DNA of 64,000 nt from Caulobacter sp. 602-1 (GCF_003931565.1 NZ_RRYI01000001.1:496001-560000), one strand, 5' to 3'. Positions 16,651 through 26,084 are shown, numbered from the stretch's first letter. Numbers and translations: made by a program. Notes: generated by a model not told the origin, from the letters alone.

Positions 16651-18015
16651 GTGAACTCCTCGCTTCTCGCCGTCACCGGGTTCGGCATGGTCGCCGTCTT
16701 CATGACGCTGATCATGACCCGGCGGCTGTCGGCCGTGGTCGCCTTGATACTCGTGCCCGTCCTGGTCGCGGCGTTCTGCGGCTTTGGTCCGGCCATGGGT
16801 CCGATGATCGTCAAGGGCCTGGTGAAGCTGGCCCCAACGGCTGCGGTGCTGCTGTTCGCGGTCTTCTACTTCGGCGTGATGATCGACGCGGGACTGTTTC
16901 GGCCGCTGGTCGACCGGGTGCTGGCCATGGTCGGCGGCGATCCGCGCAAGGTCGCCCTGGGCACGGCCGCGGTGGCGGCGATGGTCTCGCTGGACGGCGA
17001 TGGCGCGACGACCGCCATGGTGACGATCACGGCCTTCCTGCCGATCTATCGCCAACTGGGCATGAACCCGCTGATTCTGGCCGTGCTGCTGGGATCGTCC
17101 AACGCCATCATCAACATGGTGCCGTGGGGCGGGCCGCTGGCGCGGCTGGCGGCGGTGCTGCAGGTCGACCCGAATGCGATCTTCCTGCCGCTGATCCCGG
17201 TCATGGCGGTCGGGCTGCTGGGCGTCGCCGCCCTGGCCTGGCGTCTGGGCGACGTGGAGCGCCGACGACTGGGCGTGCAGGACCTGGCTCCCGACGTCTG
17301 GCGGGTCGATCCCGCCCAGGCCGCCGTGGCGCGACCCAAGCTGTGGTGGCTGAACCTGGGCCTGACGATCGCGGTGCTTCTGGCGGCCATCCTGCGCCTG
17401 GCGCCGCTGCCGGTGGTGTTCATGGTCGGCTTCGCGATCGCCCTGACCCTCAACTATCCAAGGCTGGACGACCAGCGCGCCCGCCTGGCCGCTCATGCCC
17501 CGGCGGTGATGGGCATCGTCGTGCTGGTCTTCGCGGCCGCGACCTTCACCGGCGTCCTGGAGGGAACCGGCATGGTCGGCGAGATGGGCAAGGCCTTCCT
17601 TGCCGTGCTGCCCCCGTCCTGGGGACCGCATCTGGCCGTGGTCACCGCTTTCGCCAGCGGCCCCATGACCTTCTTCCTGTCCAACGACGCGTTCTTCTTC
17701 GGCATCGTTCCGATTATCGCCGAGATGGGACAGGCCTACGGCATCGCGCCCGAAGCCATCGCCCGCGCCTCGCTGCTGGGCCAGACGGTCCATGTGCTGA
17801 GCCCGCTTGTGGCGGCCGTCTATCTGGTCGCCGGCCTGCTCGAGGTTGATGTCGGCGCGATGCAGCGATTTGGCCTGAAGTGGGCCGTGGCGTTGATGAC
17901 GCTGATGATTCTGGCCGCCGTGGCCTTCGGCGCTGTCCCCCTGTCCGGAAATTCTTCCGTCGCCCCGACCGCCGAGGCGTGGGCGGCCTCAGTTCTCGCG
18001 CGGAGCGCATCATGA
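16651..18015 (+). CDS. CitMHS-family citrate-type transporter
   Basis: A 454-aa inner-membrane protein with about 11-12 hydrophobic helices. The CitMHS family carries metal-citrate complexes with protons; Bacillus CitM and CitH are characterised members. Family features are the early helix pair FGMVAVFMTLIMTRRLSAVV, the VSLDGDGATTAMVTI motif, GSSNAIINMVPWGGP and the late GPMTFFLSNDAFFFGIVPI segment. A GTG start lies directly behind GGGGGCGGCG, 11 bases after the receptor stop. Its stop overlaps the next start (ATGA at 18012-18015), showing translational coupling. Other tri- or dicarboxylates are possible substrates. Confidence 0.85.
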   Translation: MNSSLLAVTGFGMVAVFMTLIMTRRLSAVVALILVPVLVAAFCGFGPAMGPMIVKGLVKLAPTAAVLLFAVFYFGVMIDAGLFRPLVDRVLAMVGGDPRKVALGTAAVAAMVSLDGDGATTAMVTITAFLPIYRQLGMNPLILAVLLGSSNAIINMVPWGGPLARLAAVLQVDPNAIFLPLIPVMAVGLLGVAALAWRLGDVERRRLGVQDLAPDVWRVDPAQAAVARPKLWWLNLGLTIAVLLAAILRLAPLPVVFMVGFAIALTLNYPRLDDQRARLAAHAPAVMGIVVLVFAAATFTGVLEGTGMVGEMGKAFLAVLPPSWGPHLAVVTAFASGPMTFFLSNDAFFFGIVPIIAEMGQAYGIAPEAIARASLLGQTVHVLSPLVAAVYLVAGLLEVDVGAMQRFGLKWAVALMTLMILAAVAFGAVPLSGNSSVAPTAEAWAASVLARSAS

Positions 18016-19397
18016 CCGATTTCGAAGACACCCTCGTCGTCGTCCCCGTCGGCGCGCTGGGCGCCGGCATCGATCCCGAACACGTGGAGGCGGGATTGAC
18101 ACAGGGCGCCCACGCCATCGCGTTGGACGCGGGCTCGACCGACAGCGGTCCGTCCTGCCTGGCGACGGGCGTCTCCAAGTACAGCCGCGAGGCCGTGAAA
18201 TCGGACCTGCGCGTGCTGATGGCGGCGCGGGCGAAGTATGGCGTGCCGCTGCTCATCGGCACCTGCGGCACGGCCGGCGGCGACGCCGGGGTGGCCTGGA
18301 CGCTCAATATCGCGCAAGAGGTCGCCGCCGAGCTTGGGCAGAATCCCAGGATCGCGACCCTGCATTCGGAGCTGAGCCGCGAACAGGTGCTGGCGAAGCT
18401 GGAGGGCGGCAAGGTCTTGCCCCTGGCGCCGCTGGGGCCGCTGGATGCGGCCACGATCGAGCGCTGCGAGCATATTGTCGCGCTGATGGGGCCCGAGCCC
18501 TACATCGCCGCGCTGAAGGACGGCGCCGACATCGTCCTGGGCGGGCGGACCACCGACACCGCCGTCATCGCCGCCGTGCCGCTGATGCGCGGTGCGGGAG
18601 CGGGAGCGGCTTGGCACGCGGGCAAGATCTCGGAATGCGGCGGGCTCTGCACGGCCGATCCCACCGACGGCGGCGTCCTGATCAAGGTCGGGCGCGAAGC
18701 CTTCGAGGTCTGGCCGCTCAGCAGCCAGAACCGCTGCGACGTCTACAGCGTCTCCTCGCACATGCTGTACGAGAACAGCGATCCCTTCATCCTGACCGAG
18801 CCCGGCGGCGTGTTGGACGTGACGCACGCCCGGTACGAGGCGATCGGCGAGCGGGGCGTCCGGGTGACCGGATCGCAATTCCTGCCCAGGCCCTACACGA
18901 TGAAGCTGGAAGGCGCGGCGCTGGGGCCGTTCCAGACCCTGATGTGGGTCGGTATCGCCGATCCGGCGGTGTTGGCGGTGGTCGACGGCTTCGTCGCGAC
19001 GCTTCACGCGGCCCTGGTCGAGCGCGTGCGCAAGGTCATGGGCCTGACGCCGGACGCCTTCGATATTTCGCTGCGCCCCTATGGCTGGAACGCGGTCTCG
19101 GGGCTTCCCGCCGCCGAAGGGACCCCGCCGCCGCGCGAGATCGGCCTGATGTTCGTGGCCACCGCCGAGACCCAGGACCTGGCCACGCGCATCGCCAGGA
19201 CCTGCAATCCCTACTTTTTCCACTTCCCGGTTCGTCGCGGAAAGGAGCTGCCCAGCTACGGCTTTCCGTTCTCGCCGGCCGAGGTCGAGCGCGGCCGCGC
19301 CTATGAGTTCGTCCTCAACCATGTCGTTGCGACACAGGATGGGATGGAGCTGGTTCGCCGCGACATGATCGACAGCCCCATCCCGGAGATCGCCTGA
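18012..19397 (+). CDS. AtuA-like (DUF1446) acyclic-terpene-utilisation family protein
   Basis: A 461-aa cytoplasmic protein of the DUF1446/AtuA family. AtuA is named from the Pseudomonas citronellol/geraniol gene cluster, but many relatives occur outside terpene pathways and the reaction is not established to my knowledge. Visible family features are the N-terminal VVVPVGALGAG, the DAGSTDSGP loop near residue 40, a GTCGTAGGDAG glycine-rich loop, DIVLGGRTTDTAV and the C-terminal PFSPAEVERGRAYEFVLNH. It overlaps CitMHS by ATGA and the DUF4387 gene by one base, so the three are made together. Context points to a carboxylate substrate rather than terpenes. Confidence 0.83.
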   Translation: MTDFEDTLVVVPVGALGAGIDPEHVEAGLTQGAHAIALDAGSTDSGPSCLATGVSKYSREAVKSDLRVLMAARAKYGVPLLIGTCGTAGGDAGVAWTLNIAQEVAAELGQNPRIATLHSELSREQVLAKLEGGKVLPLAPLGPLDAATIERCEHIVALMGPEPYIAALKDGADIVLGGRTTDTAVIAAVPLMRGAGAGAAWHAGKISECGGLCTADPTDGGVLIKVGREAFEVWPLSSQNRCDVYSVSSHMLYENSDPFILTEPGGVLDVTHARYEAIGERGVRVTGSQFLPRPYTMKLEGAALGPFQTLMWVGIADPAVLAVVDGFVATLHAALVERVRKVMGLTPDAFDISLRPYGWNAVSGLPAAEGTPPPREIGLMFVATAETQDLATRIARTCNPYFFHFPVRRGKELPSYGFPFSPAEVERGRAYEFVLNHVVATQDGMELVRRDMIDSPIPEIA

Positions 19398-19702
19398 TGG
19401 CCAAACTGAAAGACGTCGCCCGCTACGTGCGCTCCAAAGCGGCGGGGCCGTTCTGGATCACCGTCGATATCTTCTTCCCCTCGCGCGACGTCTACGACAT
19501 CAGCAGGGATGCGGCGGGCTTGGCCACGACGGCGATCGAGCAGGCGCTGCGGCTCGATCCGGGCTCGGCCAAGCGCGTCGATGTCCCCGATCTGGCGGTG
19601 ATCAAGTACGCCTATCCGCGCCGACACGCGCAGGGCGGCGCTTTCGAACGCGACATGCACGGTGGCCAACAATTTGTTCCGCTGCTGGAGCTCGAAATCT
19701 GA
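19397..19702 (+). CDS. DUF4387 protein
   Basis: A 101-aa protein that matches the DUF4387 family along its whole length: VARYVRSKAAGPFWITVDIFF at the start (shown as VARYVRSK and GPFWITVDIFF), a central DLAVIKYAYPRR and the C-terminal ERDMHGGQQFVPLLE. Members normally sit beside or are fused to AtuA/DUF1446 proteins and probably form the small subunit of one enzyme. Its ATG shares a base with the AtuA stop (TGATG). It ends the operon; a GC-rich hairpin-forming segment at about 19771-19808 follows before a convergent sigma-factor gene. Confidence 0.85.
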   Translation: MAKLKDVARYVRSKAAGPFWITVDIFFPSRDVYDISRDAAGLATTAIEQALRLDPGSAKRVDVPDLAVIKYAYPRRHAQGGAFERDMHGGQQFVPLLELEI

Positions 19703-19888
19703 GCACCCTTGCAGTGATCTTCCCCGAGAAGATGGACGGGGTTAAGCCGCTCTGCGTCCGGCCTCGGCGGGGCCGCCGCCGGCCAGACACAGTCGCCGGC
19801 GGCCGGCGTCCTTGTGCATGGGACGTCGCCTTTCAGACCGGCGATTTGGAAGCCCGTCTCGCCTCGGGCGGCGTAGTCGATCAGGGCG

Positions 19889-20422
19889 TCATCGCCTGAC
19901 TTTCGTGAGCAAGTGCTGGAGCGTTCGCGCCATGTGTTTCTCGACCGAGCTTCGCGAAATTCCGAGTTGCTCGGCTGTCTGAGCATGGGTCAGTCCATCG
20001 AACTTGTGCAGCCAGAAGACTTGCCGCGTTTTGGAGGGCAGGTCCGCCAGCGCCTGGGTCAATCGCTCTAGCCGCAAGCGAGCGTCCACCGCGGCCTCGG
20101 CGTCCGGTGCGTCCGTGATGTCGGCTCCGTCCAGGTTTGTGTGGCTTACGCGCCGCCAATCAGCGTCGCGGGTCTCGGAGCGTCGCCGAGCGCGGATGTG
20201 GTCCAGCAGCAAGTTCGACGCCAATCGGTAGAGATAGGCCGATGGATTCTCGATCGTCTCACCATCCACCCGCTGAACCTTGAGGAAGAGATCCTGCATC
20301 AGGTCCTCGACGTCCGCGCTCGCGCGGGTCCGAACGGAGAGAAAGCGACGCATGTCCTCGCGCCGCGCGAAGTAGGCGAGGACCAGGGCGTGCGTCGGGG
20401 GAGCGAGCGGATCGTCTTTCAC
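19889..20422 (-). CDS. Orphan FecI-type ECF sigma factor
   Basis: A 177-aa sigma-70-family protein with region 2 (residues about 20-90, VEDLMQDLFLKVQR and AYLYRLASNLLLDHIRARRR) and region 4 (about 120-175, LADLPSKTRQVFWLHKFDGLTHAQTAEQ in two blocks, then LGISRSSVEKHMARTLQHL). This is the FecI pattern of sigma factors that drive TonB receptor genes. No FecR gene follows: only about 185 bases remain before the convergent DUF4387 gene. The start is GTG with only a weak AAG upstream, so a different start is possible. No STN-type receptor is adjacent, so its signal and targets lie elsewhere or it is a relic. Confidence 0.83.
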   Translation of the reverse strand: MKDDPLAPPTHALVLAYFARREDMRRFLSVRTRASADVEDLMQDLFLKVQRVDGETIENPSAYLYRLASNLLLDHIRARRRSETRDADWRRVSHTNLDGADITDAPDAEAAVDARLRLERLTQALADLPSKTRQVFWLHKFDGLTHAQTAEQLGISRSSVEKHMARTLQHLLTKVRR

Positions 20423-20453
20423 GAGGCTTCAAGTTCGGCGGTTTACGGGATCG

Positions 20454-21830
20454 CTAGGTGGGCTCCAGACCGCCGCCGAGCGCGGCGTAGAGCGCGACCA
20501 TGGCCGCGAGCTGGTCGTGTCTGAGCGACAGCAGCGCTTGGCGCGCCGCATAGTCGGTGCGCTGCGCGTCGAGCAGCTCAAGGCGACCGTCCAGGCCTGC
20601 GCGATAGCGTAGCTCCGAGAGTTGCAGGCGCCGCGCCGCGGCCTCGGCCACGCCCTCCTGGACATGGACCTGGTTGGCGAAAGTGGCCTGGGCCGCCAGG
20701 CCGTCGGCGACTTCCCGGAAGGCGACCTGGATCTGCCGTTCGTAGGCGGTCACCGCGAGCGACTTGCGCGCCTTGCTCAAGGCCACGGCGCCCCGCAATT
20801 GGCCGCTCCTGAAGATCGGCTGGGTGATCTGGGGGGCGAAGGACCATGCGCGGCTTGCGGAATCGAACAGGGCACCGAGATCCGAACTGGCGCCGCCGAG
20901 CGCGCCCGTCAGCGAGATCCTCGGCAGCAGGGCCGCGCGCGCGGCGCCGACATCGGCGTTGGCGGCGCGCAGCATGTGCTCGGCCTGCGCGATATCGGGT
21001 CGACGGACCAGCAGTTCGGCGGGAAGGCCGGGCTCCAGCTGGGTCGGAAGCGGCTGATCGGCCAGGGAAATGGGAGGCGGGAGCGGACCCGGTTCGGGCG
21101 CGCCGACCACGAGCTCAAGAGCATTGCGGGCCCGGGCGAGGGTCCGACGACCGGCCTCGCGATCCGCTTCGGCTTGGCGCACCATGCCCTCGGCCTGAGC
21201 GACGTCGAGGCCGCTGGCCTGCGAGGCCGACTTTAGCCGCTGGGCGATGTCGAGCGATGCGCGCCAGTCCGACAGCGTGGCTTCGGTCAGCGCCAGCTGC
21301 TCCTGGGCCAGCCGCTCGTCGAGATAGGCCGTCGCGACGGCGGAAATCAGGGCGATCCGCGCGCTACGCGCGCCGGTCTCGCTAGCGAGATAACGTTCGT
21401 ACGCGGCGCCGGACTGAGCGCGTAGGCGTCCGAACAAGTCCAGCTCAAACGCCGTCAGCCCGAGATTGGCCGCGAAGGCGTCCGTTCGTCCTTGGGTCGG
21501 CGAGCGCTCCTGCGTCCGCGCCAGGCTGGCGGCGATATCGGGCCCCAGGGCGGCGCGCGCGACGCCGCGTTCCGCGCGGGCGGCCTCGACGCTCAACAGG
21601 GCGGCCCGGAGATCGCGGCTCTGCTCCAGAGCCTGGCCGATGAGGGCTTGAAGCCTGGGATCGCCATAGACCTGCTTCCAGGCGAGTGATCTCGCCGCGG
21701 GGATATCCGCCGCCACCCCGCCCTGAAGCACGGGATAGGAAGCGGCCACCGGCGCCGCCGGAAGCTCCAGCCGAGGCGTGACCGAGCAGGCGCCCAGCAG
21801 CGCCGCGCTACAAAAGATCAGAGCACGCAT
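20454..21830 (-). CDS. NodT-family outer-membrane efflux lipoprotein
   Basis: A 458-aa outer-membrane channel (TolC/OprM type) of an RND pump. The lipoprotein signal ends LLGAC (Cys15). Two OEP repeats follow, each with long helices: the first around LQALIGQALEQSRDLRAALL, the second around RRPDIAQAEHMLRAANADVG, with the typical PRISLTG and YERQIQVAFREVADGLA segments. It is the last gene of the operon and starts three bases after the stop of the RND gene. It opens the path across the outer membrane for drugs or metabolites handed on by the pump. Confidence 0.92.
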   Translation of the reverse strand: MRALIFCSAALLGACSVTPRLELPAAPVAASYPVLQGGVAADIPAARSLAWKQVYGDPRLQALIGQALEQSRDLRAALLSVEAARAERGVARAALGPDIAASLARTQERSPTQGRTDAFAANLGLTAFELDLFGRLRAQSGAAYERYLASETGARSARIALISAVATAYLDERLAQEQLALTEATLSDWRASLDIAQRLKSASQASGLDVAQAEGMVRQAEADREAGRRTLARARNALELVVGAPEPGPLPPPISLADQPLPTQLEPGLPAELLVRRPDIAQAEHMLRAANADVGAARAALLPRISLTGALGGASSDLGALFDSASRAWSFAPQITQPIFRSGQLRGAVALSKARKSLAVTAYERQIQVAFREVADGLAAQATFANQVHVQEGVAEAAARRLQLSELRYRAGLDGRLELLDAQRTDYAARQALLSLRHDQLAAMVALYAALGGGLEPT

Positions 21831-21833
21831 GGA

Positions 21834-24800
21834 TCAGCCCTCCGCCGAGGCGGCGTTGTGTCGTCTCGACAGGCGCTCCGCCGCGCCGACGACCACGACG
21901 AAGAAGACGGGAACCAGGACGATCGTCAGCAGGGTGCCGGTGATCATCCCGCCGAACACGCCCGTTCCGATGGCGTGCTGGGTTTCGGCGCTGGCGCCTG
22001 ACGCGATAACCAGGGGAACCACCCCGAGGGCGAAGGCCAGGCTGGTCATCAGGATCGGACGCAGACGAAGCTTGGCGGCATGGATGGCCGCTTCGGTCAG
22101 CCCCATGCCCTGGGCGCGACTGGCCTTGGCGAACTCGACGATCAGGATGGCGTTCTTGGCCGACAGGCCGATGATGGTGATCAGGCCAACCTTGAAGAAG
22201 ACGTCGTTGGGCAGGCCTCGCAACAGCACCGCGGCCAGAGCGCCAATCAGGCCCAGCGGGATGGCCAGCATCACCGAAAGCGGGATCGACCAGCTCTCAT
22301 AGAGGGCCGCCAGGACCAGGAAGACGACCAGCATCGACAGGGCGAGCAAGGCGGGGGCCTGGGCGCCCGCCAGCTTCTCCTGCAGCGACTGCCCGGTCCA
22401 CGCGACCGCGTAGCCCCCGGGAAGCTGGGCGGCCAGTCGCTCCATCTCGGCCATCGCCTGACCGCTCGACACGCCGGGCGCGGCCGATCCGGTGAGGCGC
22501 ACCGACGGATAGCCGTTGAAGCGGGTCATCTGGGCGGGCGCCGTGGTCCAGGCCGGAGTGACCACCTCGGACAGCGCGACCATCCCGCCGGACTCGTTGC
22601 GGACATACAGCTTCAGCACGTCGCCGATCTGCATCCGGAACGGCGCGTCGGCCTGGACGATCACCTGCTGCAGGCGGCCGGCGTTGACGAAGTCGTTGAC
22701 GTAGCTGGAACCCAGGGCGGTCGACAGGGTGTCGCCGATCGCCGCGAAGGAGACGCCAAGGGCCTGGGCCTTCTGCCGGTCGATATCCAGTCGCACCGTC
22801 GAACCTGGCGGAAGGCCGTCGGGATAGACGCCGGTCACCAGCTTGCTTTGGGCCGCTAGCTCCAGCAGGCGCGTCCGGGCCTTGATCAGCGCCTCGGGGC
22901 CGCGATTGGCGTGGTCCTGTAGCGCCAGGGTGAAGCCCGACGAGTTGCCCAGCTCGTCGATCGACGGCGGCATCATCGACATGACCTCGCCCTCGCGCTG
23001 GGTCTTCATGGCCTCGGTCGCGGCCTGGACCTCGCCGGCGCTGGTGGCGCCGTCACGGTTCTTCCAGTCCTTGAGCATCGTGAAGACGAGCGCGGCGTTG
23101 GGGCCCTGGCCCGAGAAGCTGAAGCCGGTGACGGCCTGGGTCGTCTCTATGGCGGGGCGCGTGCGGGCGTAGTGCTCGAAGCGCCCGACCGCTTCGCTGG
23201 TGCGCTGGGCCGTGGCGTCGGCCGGCAACTGGAACGAGGTCATGAAGTAGCCCTGGTCCTCCTCGGGAAGGAAGGCCGACGGCAGCACCAGGAAGGCGCC
23301 CGCCGTGACGGCGACGACGACGCCGAACGCGGCCATCGCGCGCCCTCCGCGGCGCAGCACCTTGCCCAGCAGGCGCTCGTAGCCGTCGGTCAGGCGGTCG
23401 AAGCGTTGGTCGAACCAGCCGAAGAAGCCCTTTTTCGGCGCGTGGGCGTCGATGGGCTTCAGCAAGGTCGCGCACAGGGCCGGCGTCAGGGACAGCGCCA
23501 GGAAGGCCGAGAACAGGATCGAGACGGCCATGGACAGCGTGAACTGGCGATAGATCGCGCCCACCGATCCGTCTGCCAGGGCCATGGGGATGAAGACCGC
23601 CGCCAGTACGGCGGTGATGCCGATGATCGCGCCGGTCATCTCCGACATGGCCTTGCGGGTCGCGTCCTTGGGCGAGAGGCCTTCGGTCGCCATGATCCGC
23701 TCGACCGCCTCGACCACGACGATGGCGTCGTCGACGATGATGCCGATCGCCAGCACCATGCCGAACATGGTCAGCACGTTGATCGAGAAGCCCGCCGCCA
23801 GCATCACCGTGAACGCGCCCATCAGGGCGATCGGCGCGACGATGGCGGGGATCAGGGTGTAGCGGATCTTCTGCAGGAACAGGAACATCACCAGGAACAC
23901 CAGCGCCATGGCCTCGACCAGGGTCTGGACGACCTTCTCGATCGAGACGCGGACGAACGGCGCTGTGTTGAAGGGGATGGCCAACTGCATGCCGGGCGGC
24001 GCGGATTTCTGCAGCTCGTCGAGCCGGGTCTGGATCGCCGCCGCGGTCCGCACCGCGTTGCCGCCGGGCGACAGCTGAACCCCCAGCGCCGTCGCCGGCT
24101 GTCCGTTCTCGCGCGTGGCGAAATTGAAGTTCGCCGCGTTGAGCTCGATGCGGGCGACGTCGCCCAGGGTGACGCGCGAGCCGGCGGTGTTGGCGCGCAG
24201 CACGATGGCCTTGAACTGCTCGACGGTCCGCAATTGGCCGTCGGCCGTCAGCGGCACCGTGACGCGCTGGTCCTTGACCGTCGGCTCACCGCCCAGGGCG
24301 CCCGGCGCGAGTTGCTGGTTCTGGGCCGCGATCGCCGCGGTGACGTCGCTCAGCGCGAGATTGAAGCCCGTCAGCTTATTGGGATCGACCCAGATGCGCA
24401 TGGCGCGCTCGGAGCCGAACATCTGCACCCGGCCAACGCCCGGAACGCGCTTCAGCTCGTCGGCGATGTTGCGCACCATGTAGTCGCTGAGCGCGACCTC
24501 GTCGTCGCGCCCGTCGACGCTGCGCAAACTGACCATCATCAGAAAGTTGGACGCCGCGCTTTCGACGCTGACCCCGGTCTGGCGCACGGTCTGGGGCAGG
24601 CGCGGCTCGATCGTCTTCAGGCGGTTCTGGACGTCGACCTGGGCCAGCTCCGGGTTCGTGCCCGGCTTGAAGGTGGCCGTGATAGAGGCCGAGCCCGACG
24701 TGTCGGTCGAGGACTCGAAATAGAGCAGGTTCTTGACGCTCGAGAGCTCCCGCTCGATCAGGCCGACGACCGAGTCGTTCATGGCCTGGGGCGTGGCCCC

Positions 24801-24950
24801 GGGATAGCTGGCGTAGATGCTGACCGTCGGCGGCGCCACGACCGGGTAGCGCGCCACGGGGAGGCGGGGGATCGCCATCAGGCCCGCCAGGACGATGGCG
24901 ATGGCGATCACCCAGGCGAAGATCGGCCGCTCGATGAAGAACTTCGGCAT
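21834..24950 (-). CDS. RND multidrug efflux transporter, AcrB/MexB (HAE1) type
   Basis: A 1038-aa inner-membrane proton/drug antiporter, the normal length for HAE1 pumps. It starts MPKFFIERPIFAWVIAIAIV and has two copies of a helix plus large periplasmic loop. The proton-relay Asp pair lies in GMVLAIGIIVDDAIVVVEAV (TM4), and IGLSAKNAILIVEFAK (TM10) holds the matching Lys/Asn. The porter-domain motifs GVGRVQMFGSERAMRIW and PSAFLPEEDQGYF are also present. It lies between the adaptor and channel genes with 4- and 3-base gaps, so the three form one operon. The pump probably exports amphiphilic drugs. Confidence 0.95.
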   Translation of the reverse strand: MPKFFIERPIFAWVIAIAIVLAGLMAIPRLPVARYPVVAPPTVSIYASYPGATPQAMNDSVVGLIERELSSVKNLLYFESSTDTSGSASITATFKPGTNPELAQVDVQNRLKTIEPRLPQTVRQTGVSVESAASNFLMMVSLRSVDGRDDEVALSDYMVRNIADELKRVPGVGRVQMFGSERAMRIWVDPNKLTGFNLALSDVTAAIAAQNQQLAPGALGGEPTVKDQRVTVPLTADGQLRTVEQFKAIVLRANTAGSRVTLGDVARIELNAANFNFATRENGQPATALGVQLSPGGNAVRTAAAIQTRLDELQKSAPPGMQLAIPFNTAPFVRVSIEKVVQTLVEAMALVFLVMFLFLQKIRYTLIPAIVAPIALMGAFTVMLAAGFSINVLTMFGMVLAIGIIVDDAIVVVEAVERIMATEGLSPKDATRKAMSEMTGAIIGITAVLAAVFIPMALADGSVGAIYRQFTLSMAVSILFSAFLALSLTPALCATLLKPIDAHAPKKGFFGWFDQRFDRLTDGYERLLGKVLRRGGRAMAAFGVVVAVTAGAFLVLPSAFLPEEDQGYFMTSFQLPADATAQRTSEAVGRFEHYARTRPAIETTQAVTGFSFSGQGPNAALVFTMLKDWKNRDGATSAGEVQAATEAMKTQREGEVMSMMPPSIDELGNSSGFTLALQDHANRGPEALIKARTRLLELAAQSKLVTGVYPDGLPPGSTVRLDIDRQKAQALGVSFAAIGDTLSTALGSSYVNDFVNAGRLQQVIVQADAPFRMQIGDVLKLYVRNESGGMVALSEVVTPAWTTAPAQMTRFNGYPSVRLTGSAAPGVSSGQAMAEMERLAAQLPGGYAVAWTGQSLQEKLAGAQAPALLALSMLVVFLVLAALYESWSIPLSVMLAIPLGLIGALAAVLLRGLPNDVFFKVGLITIIGLSAKNAILIVEFAKASRAQGMGLTEAAIHAAKLRLRPILMTSLAFALGVVPLVIASGASAETQHAIGTGVFGGMITGTLLTIVLVPVFFVVVVGAAERLSRRHNAASAEG

Positions 24951-24954
24951 GGGA

Positions 24955-26076
24955 CTAATGCGCTCCGATCTGGAACGGGACGGTCTTGACCTGGGCGCCG
25001 GCCATGACGCGGTCCTGTCCCTCGACGATGACGCGCTCTCCCGCTTTCAAGCCGCGAGTCACGACGTAGCGGCCGCCCACCACGTCCCCGACCTCGACGG
25101 CGCGGGTCTCGACGAGGCCCCTGGCGTTCACCAGGCTGACGATCGGCTTGCCGCCGCCATCGCGAAGCACCGCTTGCTGAGGCGCCAGGACGGCGCCCTG
25201 GATCGGCGCGCGCGGCAGACGGGCGCGGACGAACATGCCCGGCAGGAGCGCGCGATCGGGATTATCGATCTGGACGCGCGCGATGGCGTCGCCGGTCGCG
25301 GGATCGACCGTGACGCCGGAGAACAGGATCCTGCCCTTGCGCGGGTATGGCGCGCCGGAGGGGGTGAGAATCTCCACCTCGCGGCCCGCGCCGCCGCCCG
25401 CCATGGCGCGGAGCGCTTCGAGGCGAGCCGACGGCTGACGGACGTCGACATAGACCCGGTCGATCTGCTGGACGGTGGCCATGGGACCCGCGCCGCCGGC
25501 GGCGACCAGGGCGCCCTCGGTCACCTGCGCTTCTCCGATCCGCCCGGAGATCGGGGCCTTCACGGTCGCGAAGCTCAGGTCTACGCCGCGGCGGCGCAGG
25601 GTCGCGCGCGCTTCCGCCAAATCAGCCTCAGCCTGGGCCTTGGCCGCCACCGCGTCGTCGTAGCTTTGGCGGCTGATCGCGTCGGACTCGACCAGCGGCG
25701 CCAGGCGCGAGACTTGCGCCTTGGCGCGGTCCGCCACGACGACCGCGCGCGAAAGCGCGGCCTGTGCGCCTTCGGCTTCCGCCTGATAGGGCGCGGGATC
25801 GATCTGGAACAGCGGCTGGCCCGCGTGGACCTCGCTTCCCTGGTCGAACAGCCGCCGTGTCACGACGCCGGACACCTGCGGGCGAATTTCCGCGGTGCGG
25901 AAGGCGACCACCCGACCCGGCAGGTCGTCCATCGGGATGACGGTCGCGACTTCCGCGGTCGCCACCGCTACTTCAGTCGGGGCGGGCGACGTGCCGACTT
26001 CGGCCTGACCGCAGGCGGCCAGGGTCGAAGCGCCGAGCAGGAGGGCGGCGGCGAGACGAATGTTACGGCGGTCCAT
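24955..26076 (-). CDS. RND efflux periplasmic adaptor lipoprotein
   Basis: A 373-aa membrane-fusion protein of the AcrA/MexA type. Lipobox LAAC gives a lipidated Cys near residue 22. The order is beta-barrel/lipoyl half (LPGRVVAFRTAEIRPQVSG, in the lipoyl-like motif with GSEVHAGQPLFQIDP), an alpha-helical hairpin (about 95-155), the second lipoyl half (APISGRIGEAQVTEGALV) and a barrel with PGMFVRARLP. It links the inner-membrane pump to the channel. It is the first gene of the operon and is divergent from the response regulator across 168 bases that contain a large inverted repeat. Confidence 0.94.
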   Translation of the reverse strand: MDRRNIRLAAALLLGASTLAACGQAEVGTSPAPTEVAVATAEVATVIPMDDLPGRVVAFRTAEIRPQVSGVVTRRLFDQGSEVHAGQPLFQIDPAPYQAEAEGAQAALSRAVVVADRAKAQVSRLAPLVESDAISRQSYDDAVAAKAQAEADLAEARATLRRRGVDLSFATVKAPISGRIGEAQVTEGALVAAGGAGPMATVQQIDRVYVDVRQPSARLEALRAMAGGGAGREVEILTPSGAPYPRKGRILFSGVTVDPATGDAIARVQIDNPDRALLPGMFVRARLPRAPIQGAVLAPQQAVLRDGGGKPIVSLVNARGLVETRAVEVGDVVGGRYVVTRGLKAGERVIVEGQDRVMAGAQVKTVPFQIGAH

Positions 26077-26084
26077 GAAGAGGC

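Noticed and set aside
18012..19397. Terpene (citronellol/geraniol) catabolism locus based on the AtuA name
   Set aside because: No acyl-CoA dehydrogenase, carboxylase or other atu/liu-type genes are nearby; neighbours point to carboxylates.
19612..19986. Minus-strand frame after the orphan FecI gene as a possible fecR remnant
   Set aside because: No FecR motif (FEVA..., DGS.V.L) is visible, and it overlaps both neighbouring genes.
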